Of a DNA stretch of 64,000 nt, positions 11,259-25,047 are shown piece by piece (the stretch's first letter is position 1; each line of letters starts with the position of its first letter). A program made the translations under genes and the position numbers. Source of the DNA: Haematobia irritans. Lineage: Eukaryota > Arthropoda > Insecta > Diptera > Muscidae. The stretch spans positions 203,230,583 through 203,294,582 of the forward strand of contig NC_134398.1 in the NCBI RefSeq assembly GCF_050003625.1, given 5' to 3'. The notes beneath the pieces are model-generated. The model saw nothing but the letters and a program-made list of their open reading frames with translations. It had not been told where the DNA came from and did no database searches.

Positions 11259-11447
11259 ATGTCATGGACCAATCTAACGTTTCAAATAAAGAACCGATGA
11301 GATTTTGCAAATTTTATGCGTTTTTTTTTTAAAAAAAGTTATCAAGCTCTTAACAAATCACCCTTTATATAGAGAATTTGCGGACCTTAAGTAGGTATTG
11401 ACGTCCGTTCGTCTGTCTGTCTGGCATTTAATTAATCAAATTTGATA

Positions 11448-12001
11448 CACTGCCCAGCAAAAAAAGCATCGCCAAAAAAGTAATGAAAATGTTCTTTTTG
11501 GATCCGGAAGTGGTGCAAAATTGACGCAGAAGCGACGGAAGTCCTCCATTTCAACAGCCGTTGCACTGAATTTGCATCACTTCTTTAGGTGTGATCCGAA
11601 TTCAATGTTTTGGATGTGAATTAAGAAATTTTGTGATATTTTGAAAAATTATTAATTTTTAAAAATTTTTTATGAGTTTTAATGCATTCTTACGCTTGTG
11701 TGGAACGTTTGGCATCAACTATTTTCAAAAATTCGCAACTTTTTCAGATTGGATTTAGCATTTTTGTCGACAAAATTTAAATGATTTGTACCATTTTATA
11801 AATTCTTACTCCGTTTTTAACCTATTTGAAACAAAAAAAGTTAAAATTACCCATTAAAAGTATGAAAAAACCAAGTTATAAAAATTGATTTAAAAGAACT
11901 TCCTGGGTAGTTAAAATAAAGAACATCATTGGGAGTGCATCTTCTGGAAGTGCTTTTAAAGTTGTGCCTTTGGAAGAACTTCCAATTATTTTTGCTGGGT
12001 G
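11448..12001. mobile_element. TA-flanked MITE with CCCAGCAAAAA ends
   Basis: The left end reads CACTGCCCAGCAAAAA and the right end TTTTTGCTGGGTG, each next to TA (11446-11447, 12002-12003). The 554-bp interior has no coding capacity. Two decayed copies of the same sequence lie at about 22165-22620 and 22935-23335 in the opposite orientation, sharing the stretch around CTGAATTTGCATCACTT. Probably a Tc1/mariner-type non-autonomous element. Confidence 0.75.
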
Positions 12002-12003
12002 TA

Positions 12004-14274
<2,271 letters not shown>

Positions 14275-14277
14275 TCC

Positions 14278-14297
14278 ATTTAAATCAAATCATAAAT
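14278..14297. repeat. 20-bp direct repeat, left copy
   Basis: ATTTAAATCAAATCATAAAT matches 17579-17598 at 19 of 20 positions. The pair brackets the SINE plus the 3-kb minisatellite block and may be an old target duplication. Confidence 0.5.
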
Positions 14298-14313
14298 ATC
14301 TATGGCACCGTGG

Positions 14314-14522
14314 GAGCCACCGTGGTGCAATGGTTAGCATGTCCGACTTGCATACACAAGGTTGTGGGTTCGATTCCTACTTCGATCGAACACCAAAAAG
14401 TTTTTCAGCGGTGGATTATCCCACCTCAGTAATGCTGGTGACATTTTTGAGGGTTTCAAAGCTTCTCTAAATGGTTTCACTGTAATGTGGAACGTCGTTC
14501 GGACTCGGCTATAAAAAAAAAG
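14314..14522 (+). mobile_element. tRNA-derived SINE
   Basis: The head carries an RNA polymerase III A box (TGGTGCAATGG, 14323-14333) and B box (GGTTCGATTCC, 14367-14377), followed by a non-tRNA body and an A-rich end (GGCTATAAAAAAAAAG). The layout is that of a tRNA-derived short interspersed element; its family name is not known to me. The minisatellite begins immediately after the A-rich tail. Confidence 0.82.
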
Positions 14523-14911
14523 TATTTCCAATTTTTTTTTTGAAAATTTTAATTCTATAGAATATTTTCGGAAATTTTATTTTTATAGAAAATTTTTTGA
14601 AAAGAAAATTATCAGACAATTTTATTTCTATAAAAAATTTTAGAAAAATTTTGGTAAAATTTTATTCATATAGAAAATTTTCGGAAAATGTTATTTCTAT
14701 AAAAAATTTTCGGAAAATTTTATTTCTATAGAAAATTTTTGGAAAAATTTAATTCTATAGAAAATTTTCAGAAAATTTTATTTCTATAGAAAATTTTTGG
14801 AAAATTTTATTTCTATAGAAAATTTTCGCAAAATTTTATTTCTAAGAAAATTGTCGAAACATTTTATTTCTATAGAAAATTTTCGGAAAATTTAATTTTT
14901 TGTTTTTTAGT

Positions 14912-15151
14912 GTTCGTTTGTACTTCAATCATATTTGTTGTTTTGATCTCAGCTTAAAAACCATTGCGTTGACTAAAATACAAGAGTAGCTTAACCAACA
15001 GAGGAAAATAATGTTTGTCAAATTTATTTGGGCAAAGCCCTATAGACTGCAAGATGGTTGGATGGACGCACGTTTCGGAGTTACCACATTCCTTATCAGC
15101 ATCCTCTACTTGCAGCAAAACTATCAACCAATTATCAGAATAAATTCGGGG
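14912..15151 (+). repeat. Dispersed repeat starting GTTCGTTTG, copy 1
   Basis: Runs from GTTCGTTTGTACTTC to ATAAATTCGGG. It shares its length with 15571-15809 and, in reverse orientation, with 15923-16090 and 53800-54076. It is bounded on both sides by minisatellite. No coding capacity. Confidence 0.85.
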
Positions 15152-15570
15152 AAAATTTAAAAATTTTAATTCTATAGAATATTTTCGGAAATTTTATTTT
15201 TATAGAAAATTTTTCGAAAAGAAAATTATCGGACAATTTTATTTCTATAAAAAAATTGTAGAAAAATTTTGGTAAAATTTTATTTCTATAGAAAATTTTC
15301 GGAAAATTTTATTTCTAAGAAAATTGTCGAAACATTTTATGTCTATAAAAAAACTTTCGGAAAATGTTATTTATATAGAAAATTTTATTTCTATAGAAAA
15401 TTTTTGGAAAAATTTATTTCTATAGAAAATTTTTGGAAAATTTTATTTCTATAGAAAATTTTCGGAAAATTTTATTTCTAAGAAAATTGTCGAAACATTT
15501 TATTTCTATACAAAATTTTCGGAAAAAGTTTTTATATAGAAAATTTTCGGAAAATTAATTTTTTTTTATT

Positions 15571-16090
15571 GTTCGTTTGTACTTCAATCATATTTGTTAT
15601 TTTGATCTCAGCTTAAAACCCATTGCGTTGACTAAAATACAAGAGTAGCTTAACCGACAGAGGAAAATAATGTTTTTCAAATTTATTTGGGCAAAGCCCT
15701 ATAGACTGCAAGATGGTTGGATGAACGCACGTTTCGGAGTTACCACATTCCTCATCAGCATCCTCTACTTGCAGCAAAACTATCAACCAATTATCAGAAT
15801 AAATTCGGGTAGTTCACTTAACCCAAAGTGAACCACACTTGAACCTTCCGAAAAGATAGTCGGCTTTTGCCGAAATAAATCTTTAGACAAACATTTCTCT
15901 TTTCCTTCGCCAGTTTGGGTTTAGTGAACTACCCGAATTTATTCTGATAATTGGTTGATAGTTTTGCTGCAAGTAGAGGATGCTGATGAGGAATGTGGTA
16001 ATTCCGAAACGTGTGTCCATCCAACCATCTTGCAGTCTATAGGGCTTTGCCCGAATAAATTTGACAAATATTCTTTTCCTCTGTTGGTTG
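15571..16090. repeat. Dispersed repeat copy 2, folded into a palindrome
   Basis: Begins GTTCGTTTGTACTTC like copy 1 and continues into a complete inverted copy of its own sequence. The arms are 15651-15827 and 15914-16090 (177 bp each, few mismatches) around an 86-bp centre. Copy 1 and copy 2, together with their upstream minisatellite, form a tandem duplication with an offset of about 617-659 bp. Confidence 0.88.
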
Positions 16091-17578
16091 GAAATTTTTA
16101 TTTCTATAGGAAATTTTGGGAAAATTTTATTTTTATAGAAACTATTATTTCTAAGGAAATTTTCGGAAAAATTTATTTCTATAGAAAATTTTCGGAAAAA
16201 CTTATTTCTATAGAAAATTTTCGGAAAATTTTATTTCTATAGAAAATTTTATTTCTAAAAAAAAAATCGGAAAAATTTATTTCTATAGAAAATTTTCGGA
16301 AAATTGTGTTTCTATAGAAAATTTTTGGAAAATTTTATTTCTATAGAAAATTTTCGGAAAAAATTGATTTCTATAGAATTTTTTTTTTGGAAAATTATAA
16401 AAATTTTTTGAAAAATTTTATTTCTAAAAAAAAATTAATGCTGTAGAAAATTTTCGGAAAATTTTATTTCTATAGAAAATTTTATTCCTAAAAAAAAAAT
16501 TCGGAAAAATTTATTTCTATAGAAAATTTTCGGAAAATTGTGTTTCTATAGAAATTTTGTGGAAAATTTTATTTCTATAGAAAATTTTCGGAAAATTTTA
16601 TTTCTATAGAAAATTTTCGGAAAATTTTATTTCTATAGAAAATTTTCGGAAAATTTTATTTCTATAGAAAATTTTCGGAAAATTTTATTTCTATAGAAAA
16701 TTTTCGGAAAAACTTATTTCTATAGAAAATTTTTGGAAAAAATTGATTTCTAAAGAATTTTTTTTGGAAAATTATAAAAATTTTATTTCTAAAAAAATTA
16801 ATTCTGTAGAAAATTTTCGGAAAATTTTATTTCTATAGAAAATTTTATTCCTACAAAAAAAAAATTCGGAAAAATTTATTTCTATAGAAAATTTTCGGAA
16901 AATTGTGTTTCTATAGAAATTTTTTGGAAAATTTTATATCTATAGAAAATTTTCGGAAAATTATATTTCTATAGAAAATTTTCGGAAAAAATTTATTTCT
17001 ATAGAATTTTTTTGGAAAATTTTATTTCTATAGAAAATTTTCGGAAAAAATTTATTTCTATAGAATTTTTTTTTGGAAAATTATAGAAATTTTTTGGAAA
17101 ATTTTATTTCTAAAAAAATTATTTCTGTAGAAAATTTTCGGAAATTTGTATTTCTTCTATAAAAATAAAATTTTTATGAAAATTCTATTTTTATAGAAAA
17201 TTTTATTTCTATAGAAAATTTTCGGAAAATTTTATTTCTAAAAAAATTTTCCAAAAAATTTATTTCTATTGAAAATTTTCGGAAAATTGTGTTTCTATAG
17301 AAAATTTTATTTCTACAGAAAATTTTCGGAAAAAATTTATTTCTATTGAATTTTTTTTGGAAAATATAGAAATTTTTTGGAAAATTTTATTTCTAAAAAA
17401 ATTTATTTCTATAGAAAATTTTCGGAAATTGGTATTTCTATAGAAATTTTTGGAAAATTTTATTTCTATAGAAAATTTTCGAAAAATTTTATTTCTATAG
17501 AAAATTATTTAAAAATTTTAACTCAATAAAAAACCTTCGGAAAAAATTTCTTTCTATGGGAAATTTTCGGAAAATTTT

Positions 17579-17598
17579 ATTTAAATTAAATCATAAAT
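17579..17598. repeat. 20-bp direct repeat, right copy
   Basis: ATTTAAATTAAATCATAAAT, the partner of 14278-14297 with one mismatch, directly after the last minisatellite unit. Confidence 0.5.
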
Positions 17599-19080
17599 CA
17601 ATATGCAAAATATTGGGATTTCTGAATGTCGACATTGGCATCCCTACTTTTTACCATATCTTATGATGTTATGCTTAGTCTTTAATAGCTGGGTATTTTT
17701 CTAAAGTCTTTAACTGATAAAGAAAAAAAAACAACATAAAAGCGGAAGAAAAGCGAAAAACGTTAAAAAAAAACTAAATAGCATAGACTTGAAGACGTCT
17801 CTACAGTTGTTGGTTTTGTTGTTGTTTTTTTTATACAAATTATTTACAACTGGATTTTTGTAAGCCTGATGGTTTGTAATGACAAAATTTTTGCTTACTA
17901 TTCAAAAGATGGGAGCATCACAACATGACGAACGATTGCGTACAATTGGCTTAAGGCAACCGAAAACACAACGAATTGAGGTCATCACAGTAAACTGAGG
18001 GACATTACTAAGGATTCCTGATGATGATGATGGCAATGCAAAACGCAAATAACTGCAATCAAGAGGTCTTCTATGCAGATGCCAATTAATGTGAGCGGGG
18101 ACACAAATAACAAGTTAATCTTCACTTTTACAATAAATCCTTTAATTAAAACATTTAAGCTAAATAAATTGTGGTTGGCTCGTAGAATAGAATTTATTCG
18201 TCTTTAATTTGCCTAATGAAAACGAGGCAAACACAAGTAAAATCGTATATGCAATTTAATCAAAAAAAGGGGAAATTTGTATATACGATAGACAATGTAC
18301 AGTAAGCGCCATAATGAACAGTACATACGAATTTATTTTAAAATATTTTTTGTTGCAGCCTTTATATTGGAATAGTTTGGGTAAACGATAAAATTTTTTG
18401 GGCAAAAATATTGCAAGAATTTGAAGAGTTCTTCCGATTATTATTGTCTATATTTCAAACTAGAAATGCCGACCTAATCGGTGGCTTTGTCGACTAGGCC
18501 AAAAATTGTATGCGCCGGCTTCATTTTCTATTTCAATACCATATTTTTTAACAATTTCTTTATTTCATATTTTATTTCCTGCATTAGAAAAATTTTGCAT
18601 TTTTTTAAAGATTTTCTAAAGGTCTTTACATTAAAAATTGTCTACCATTTATTTTTTGCTATTGCTTTTGTAATGCATCCTTGCTTTTTTATTTGTTTTT
18701 TTTTTTCTATACTTTTCCTTGGTATTTTTTTTGTTTTCTTGCACAAATGTTGAAGAGATTTTATCTCATAAATTACTCAGAGGCTCTTCAATAAAGATGA
18801 CCTTGAAAGAGGAAATAAAATGGAATCCTCTGCAAAGAGTACAAACAGACAGACAGACACATTGGCAAATCAGATGGCATTTGACCTTTAAATGAATCAC
18901 TTTGAGGTTACAAGTTTTTCTATGACATTGACATAAAATGGATAAATGTTTGCATGGATGTCTAAGTAGATAGAAAAAGAGAGGATGGAAAAAACACTTT
19001 ATGAACTTTTATAGGAAATTAAAATCAATATATGTTTTATTAAATGTGTATCTGTTAACATTAATGAGTGCATCAATTTT
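17599..19080. other. Non-coding sequence between two CGG-type arrays
   Basis: AT-rich sequence with short tracts such as ACAGACAGACAGACAC (about 18844). No gene or element end was recognised. Confidence 0.5.
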
Positions 19081-22000
19081 TTGCGAAAACTTTATTTATT
19101 TCTATAGAAAATTTTCGGAAATATTTATTTCTATACAAAATTTTATTCATATAGAAAATTTTAGGAAAATTTTATTTCTATAGAAAATTTTCGGAAATAT
19201 TTATTTCTATAGAAATTTTTCGGAAAATTGTATTCATATAGAAAATTTTCGAATAATTTTATTTATATAGAAATATATCGAAAAATCGTATTTCTATAGA
19301 AAATTTTCGGAAAATTTTATTCATACATAAAATTTTCGGAAAATTTTATTCATATATAACATTTTCGGAAAATTTTATTCATATAGAAAATTTTCGAATA
19401 ATTTCATTTCTATAGAAATATTTCGAAAATTCGTATTTCTATAGAAAATTTTCAGAAAATTTTATATCTATAGAAAATTTCCGGAAAATTTTATTTCTAT
19501 AGAAAATTTTCGGAAATATTTATTTCTATACAAAATTTTCAGAAAATTTTACTTCTATAGAAAAGTTTAGGAAAATTTTCGGAAATATTTATTTCTATAG
19601 AAAATTTTCGGAAAATTTTATTTCTATAAAAATATTTCGAAAAATCGTATTTCTATAGAAAATTTTCAGAAAATTTTATTCATATAGAAAGTTTTACGAA
19701 AATTTTATTTCTATAGAAAATTTTCGGAAATATTTTTTTCTATAGAAATTTTTGGCAAATTGTATTCATATAGAAAATTTTCGAATAATTTTATTTATGT
19801 AGAAATATATCGAAAAATCGTATTTCTATAGAAAATTTTCGGAAAATTTTATTCATACATAAAATTTTCGGAAAATTTTATTCATATATAACATTTTCGG
19901 AAAATTTTATTCATATAGAAAATTTTCGAATAATTTCATTTCTATAGAAATATTTCGAAAATTCGTATTTCAATAGAAAATTTTCAGAAAATTTTATATC
20001 TATAGAAAATTTCCGGAAAATTTTATTTCTATAGAAAATTTTCGGAAATATTTATTTCTATACAAAATTTTCAGAAAATTTTACTTCTATAGAAAAGTTT
20101 AGGAAAATTTTCGGAAATATTTATTTCTATAGAAAATTTTCGGAAAATTTTATTTCTATAAAAATATTTCGAAAAATCGTATTTCTATAGAAAATTTTCA
20201 GAAAATTTTATTCATATAGAAAGTTTTACGAAAATTTTATTTCTATAGAAAATTTTCGGAAATATTTTTTTCTATAGAAATTTTTGGCAAATTGTATTCA
20301 TATAGAAAATTTTCGAATAATTTTATTTATATAGAAATATATCGAAAAATCGTATTTCTATAGAAAATTTTCGGAAAATTTTATTCATACATAAAATTTT
20401 CGGAAAATTTTATTCATATAGAAAATTTTCGGAAAATTTTATTCGTATAGAAAATTTTCGGAAAATTTTATTCATATAGAAAATTTTCGAATAATTTCAT
20501 TTCTATAGAAATATTTCGAAAATTCGTATTTCTATAGAAAATTTTCAGAAAATTTTATTTCTTAGAAAATTTTCGAAAAATTTTATTTCTAAGAAAATTT
20601 CCGGAAAATTTTATTTCTATAGAAAATTTTCGGAAAATTTTATTTCTATAGAAAATTTTCGGAAATATTTATTTCTATAGCAAATTTTCGGAAATATTTA
20701 TTTCTATAAAAAATTTTCGAAAAATTTTATTGATATAGAAAATTTTCGAATAATTTTATTTCTATAGAGATATTCCGAAAAATCTTATTTCTATAGAAAA
20801 TTTTCGGAAAATTTTATTCATGTAGAAAATTTTCGAATAATTTTATTTCTATAAAAATATTTCGAAAAATCGTATTTCTATAGAAAATTTTCGGAAAATT
20901 TTATTCTTATAGACAATTTTCGGAAAATTTTCTTTCTATAGAAAATTTTCGGAAATATTTATTTCTATAGAAAATTTTATTTTGATAGAAAATTTTCGGA
21001 AAATTTTATTTCTATAGAAAAATTTCGAAAAATTTTATTTCTATAGAAATTTTTCGGAAAATTATATTTCTATACATAATTTTCGGAAAAATTTATTTCT
21101 ATAGGAAAATTTTCGGAAATATTTATTTCTATAGAAAATTTTCGGAAACTTTTATTTCTATAGAAAATTTTCGGAAAATGTATAAATTTTTCGGAAAATT
21201 GTATTCATATAGAAAATTTTCGAATAATTTTATTTCTATAAAAATATTTATTTTATTCATATAGAAAATTTCCGGAAAATTTCATTTCTATAGAAAATTT
21301 TCGGAAATATTTATTTCTATAGAAAATTTTATTTTGATAGAAAATTTTCGGAAAACTGTATTTCTATAGAAAAATTTCGAAAAAATTTTATTTCTATAGA
21401 AAATTTTCGGAAAATTATATTTCTATATAAAATTTTCGGAAAATTTTATTTCTATAGAAAATTTTCGGAAAATGGATAAATTTTTCGGAATATTGTATTC
21501 ATATAGAAAATTTTCGAATAATTTTATTTCTATAAAAATATTTTGAAAAATCGTATTTCTATAGAAAATTTTCGGAAAATTTTATTCATATAGAAACTTT
21601 TCGAATAATTTTTTTTTCTATAGAAATATTTCGAAAAATCATATTTCTATTGAAAATTTTCGGAAAATTTTATTCATATAGAAAATTTCCGGAAAATTTT
21701 ATTTCTATAGTAAATTTTCGGAAATATTTATTTCCATAGAAAATTTTAGGAAAATTTTATTTTGATAGAAAATTTTCGGAAAATTTTATTTCTATAGAAA
21801 ATTTTTGGAAAATTTTATTTCAATAGAAATTTTTCGGAAATTTTATTTCTATAGAAAATTTTCGAAAAATTTTATTTCTATAGAAAATTTTCGGAAATTT
21901 TATGCATATAGAAAATATACGAAAAATTTTATTTCTCTGATTTTTTAAGAAAATTTTATTTCTATAGAAAATTTTCGAAAAATTTTATTTCTATAGAAAA

Positions 22001-22140
22001 TTTTTGGAAAATTTTATTTCTATAGAAAATTTTTGGAAAATTTTATTTCTATAGAAAATTTTCGGAAAATTTTATTTCTATAGAAAATTTTCGGAGAATT
22101 TTATTTCTGTAGAAATATTTCGGAAAGTTTTATTTCTATA
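19081..22140. repeat. 29-bp minisatellite array, CGG variant, with higher-order repeats
   Basis: Same unit as at 14.5-17.6 kb, with many variants containing TTCATATAGAAAA and AAATATTTCGAAAAATCG. Variant units recur in fixed order, giving the 532-bp higher-order repeat at about 19190-20395. A looser repetition of the AAATATTTATTTC/TTTGATAG pattern occurs at 20960-21460. Confidence 0.93.
19190..20395. repeat. 532-bp higher-order repeat
   Basis: The marker TTTTATTCATACATAAAATT has its TCATACAT at 19321, 19853 and 20385, both intervals being exactly 532 bp. About 18 divergent 29-bp units repeat as a block in the same order, with only a few substitutions between copies. This points to recent unequal exchange or segment duplication. 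Confidence 0.9.
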
Positions 22141-22164
22141 CCTCAAATCACCAAACCAACAAAC

Positions 22165-22620
22165 AAAAATTTTAAGTTCTTCTAAAGGCACAACAATATG
22201 TTCTTTATTTTAACTGCAGAAGTTCTTTTAAATAAATATTTAATAACTCGTTTTTTCATTTTCTTTAGTATGTAATTTTTACTTTTTTTACTTCACATAG
22301 GTTAAAAACAGGGTAAGAATTAACAAAATTTGGTGACAAATAATTTAAATTTTGTTGAAAAAAAAAAATGCTAAATCCATTCTATAAAAATGGCGTATTT
22401 TTGAAAATATTCGAGGTCAAATGTTTCAGATAAGCGTTAGAATGCATTAAAAATCAAAAAAATCTAAAAGCTATATATTTAGCAAAATATCACAAACTTT
22501 TTTAATTCACATCCAAAACACAGAATTCGGAGTGCACCTTAAAAAGTGATGCAAATTCAGTTCAACGGCTGTTGAAACGTTGGACGGTCCTATGGCAAGC
22601 CCATTCCAGCAAAAAATTTA
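22165..22620. mobile_element. Decayed copy of the CCCAGCAAAAA MITE
   Basis: Reverse-oriented relative of 11448-12001: it shares CAAAATATCACAAA, TTCACATCCAAAACAC and GTGATGCAAATTCAGT and ends CCATTCCAGCAAAAAA. Its far terminus is not clear. Confidence 0.65.
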
Positions 22621-22739
22621 GAAGTACTTCTAAGAGCACAACTTTAAAAGTACTTCCAAAAGTGTTCTCCAAAAAAATATAAAAACTTATTGTTACAAAA
22701 TTTAGAAATGCTTCTTTCGTAGTAATTTTATCATATTTT

Positions 22740-22934
22740 TGTACAAACTTGTAAATTTGTAAATATGTAAATATATATCAAATTGGATTGTATATACAGA
22801 TACATATAGCTTAATTTTTTTTTTGTACATAAAAACTTAGGTTGTTATGCCAACTCGCCCCAATAATGTCCAAGTGGCGCTGGGGCAAACCTTACCCATG
22901 TAAAGAATTGAAATAGTAATAATAATAAAAATTT
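22740..22934 (+). mobile_element. Possible 3' end of a LINE
   Basis: A GC-richer stretch (ATGCCAACTCGCCCC, GTGGCGCTGGGGC) is followed by CCATGTAAAGAATTG and a short AGTAATAATAATAAAAA tail, the shape of a 5'-truncated non-LTR retrotransposon 3' end. No coding sequence remains and no target duplication was identified. Confidence 0.3.
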
Positions 22935-23335
22935 TCTTTATTTTAATTACTCAGGAAGTTCTTTTAATTCAATTTTTTATAAGTTCATATTTCTAAATAA
23001 GTTTATTTATTTTTTTGTTTCAAATATGTTTAAAACAGAGTAAGAATTAATAAAATGGAAAAAATGCTAATCCATTCTAGAAAAATTGCGGAAATATTTG
23101 AGGTCAAATGTTTCAGGCAAGCGTTGGAGTGCATAAATATATAAAATATTATAAAATATAAAATATTATTTATTTGGCAAAATATCATAAATTTTTGAAA
23201 TTCACATCTAAAACACTTAATTCGAATCACAGCTTAAGAAGTGATGCAAATTCAGTGCAACGACTGTGGAAATAGTGGACTTCCGACCTATGACAAGCCC
23301 ATATTAAATTCCAAGCTTTTTTCCTGGGAAGTTTA
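22935..23335. mobile_element. Second decayed copy of the CCCAGCAAAAA MITE
   Basis: Reverse-oriented and more diverged than the copy at 22165, but shares TTTCAGGCAAGCGTT, GTGATGCAAATTCAGTGCAA and GGACTTCCGACC with it and with 11448-12001. Ends near TTTTTTCCTGGGAAG. Confidence 0.6.
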
Positions 23336-24437
23336 TTATACATTTAACTCACACTATTATTATTAATCACAAAATTAATTAATGCATTTATTTTTTATTT
23401 GAAATTGTTTCAATCACAAAAATGATAACACCTTTAACGGGAATCCATTAAAAAATTATCGAACGAATTAAAAGGTTTTTTAATTTAATTAATTTATTTG
23501 TATGAGTTTTTTTATTGATTTTTAACATGTTTAAAAAATTATTAAAATAATTTTTTAAATTGATTTATTCATTTAATATTTTTTTAACTTTATTTATCAC
23601 TGAATATTTATTAACTGCAATACATATTTTATGAAAAAAAAACATATTATTAATATTTTTTCTGTGTATTTATTTGTATATATGTATAGCATTTAGGGCT
23701 TCTAATTCATAGAGCATAGATAACAATGCAAAACGAACAGCAGAAATATTTTTTTAATTAAAATTATATCAATCACAAATGAGTTATGAGTTGCTTAAAA
23801 ATGATTGAATTCTATTGAAATGTCTATTAATTTAATTTATTTATGTGATTAAATTTTATGATAGATATTTTAAAATTTTTAATTATTAAATTAATTAAAA
23901 TGATAATTTTCCATTGAATATTTTCTTAAAATCAACACAGATTTTAAGAATATTATTGTTATTTTTTCTGTGCATTTATTTGCATATTTGTATTGTATTA
24001 ATGATTTTCTTTTTTTATTTATAGACTTAATATAATTGTAAGAAATATGTATTTGTATTAAGTTTGCTACAGTTTCCACTTACACTCACTTTCAAACATT
24101 TTCATGCGATTTAATATATCTGATGATATTGTTGTACGATTTGTCATAGTTTTCGAAGTTCACAAAAAACACACGTATATGTTGAAATTTTTACGTACTC
24201 AAGCGGAAAAGGAAATTAAATTAAATTAATGTGTTTTTTTAATTTACATAGGTTTTTTAATATTGTTTTTATTTAGTTTGTTTTATTTTTATTTACATAG
24301 TTTTTTAATACTGTGGGAAAACTCGATCGGAAATCTTTTAAGAGTTGCGTTGTTAACACGTTCATCAAATTATTTACACTAAATTAAAAAAAACACACAA
24401 GCCTAACATTTGCTTTTAATTGAATTTGAAGAAAAAC
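23336..24437. other. Very AT-rich sequence with relics of the AATTGA-type MITE
   Basis: The stretches 23395-23470 (TTTCAATCACAAAAATGATAA) and 23760-23840 are decayed relatives of the MITE at 43329-43592. The rest is A/T runs with no gene recognised. Confidence 0.45.
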
Positions 24438-24781
24438 TACACGCAAAGAAAAAAAACGTTTGGAAAACGTGTACCGAAAACGTTTTTCTTTTGTTAGAGT
24501 TTTTTGAATTGCTTCGAAAATTTTAAACTTTTATCACCAAAAAAATTCGTTTGTTACAAAATTTTTATTTTTTCAATAAAAAAAGTTATTTTTGAAATAA
24601 CAACACAGTCCATTTCGTTTATATCAAACACTGTTCTTTTCTGACTTTAGGTCTTTAATAAGACACATTTTACAGTTCAAAATTTAATATAGTACAATGT
24701 AATGGTGAACATTTTTTCGGAATCTTCCGAATATATCTGGAATATATGTAAAAAAAAAACAAAAGCAAAAAAAAAAAAACT

Positions 24782-24858
24782 TTGGCCGAAGCAGGGATCG
24801 AACCCACGACCCTTGGCATGAGAGTCGGACGTAGCTACCACTGCTCCACGGTGCCAAA
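24782..24858 (-). mobile_element. tRNA-derived SINE head
   Basis: Read on the minus strand it has an A box TGGAGCAGTGG (24848-24838) and B box GGTTCGATCC (24804-24795). The outer TTTGGC and GCCAAA could pair like an acceptor stem. A T-run follows (24781-24768). The anticodon arm does not pair convincingly, so it is more likely a SINE head or tRNA pseudogene than a working tRNA gene. Confidence 0.6.
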
Positions 24859-24968
24859 CTAAATGTTTGTTTCTGTTAAATAAACTTTGTTTATTCGGTT
24901 CGTGGGCGCCGCAAGCTATGCTATATAAATATAACTTATATGGATATTTATCTATTGATGACCATAAC

Positions 24969-25047
24969 AGGTACATAGCTCAGTGGTTAGTGTGTTGGCT
25001 TACAATGTGCATGGTCCGCGGTTCGATTCTCCGTCCAGGCGAAAGGT
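24969..25047 (+). mobile_element. tRNA-derived SINE head of a different family
   Basis: A box TAGCTCAGTGG (24976-24986) and B box GGTTCGATTCT (25020-25030), followed by GGCGAAAGGTAAAAAAAAA. The bases between the boxes differ from the other two tRNA-like heads, so this is a separate family. Whether the following 300 bp are its body or part of the host element is unclear. Confidence 0.6.

Larger units (their letters stand above)
10431..11367 (+). mobile_element. Internally deleted DD41D mariner-family transposon
   Basis: The 937-bp element has inverted ends TAAAGGGTGATT (left) and AATCACCCTTTA (right) and is flanked by TA on both sides (10429-10430, 11368-11369), the Tc1/mariner signature. It contains the catalytic half of a transposase (10554-11258) and a downstream AATAAA signal (about 11286). 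A typical member of this superfamily is about 1.2-1.3 kb, so several hundred bases of the 5' coding region are missing. It cannot move itself. Confidence 0.88.
14530..17576. repeat. 29-bp minisatellite array, CGG variant
   Basis: Units spaced about 29 bp with core TTTCTATAGAAAATTTTCGG; CGG replaces the GTC of the other arrays. The array is interrupted by two copies of a different dispersed repeat (14912-15151, 15571-16090). Many units are shortened (for example ATTTCTAAAAAAAA near 16420 and 16480) and local higher-order copies exist: 16250-16540 resembles 16800-16930. Confidence 0.92.

Noticed and set aside
14314..14390. Functional tRNA gene
   Set aside because: A and B boxes are present, but a cloverleaf with a credible anticodon arm is not, and a SINE body follows.
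14334..14531. 65-residue minus-strand open frame
   Set aside because: It lies wholly within the SINE, antisense to it.
24782..24858. Functional tRNA gene on the minus strand
   Set aside because: The acceptor-like ends pair, but the anticodon stem does not. The T-run could be a terminator, but a SINE head is the simpler reading.
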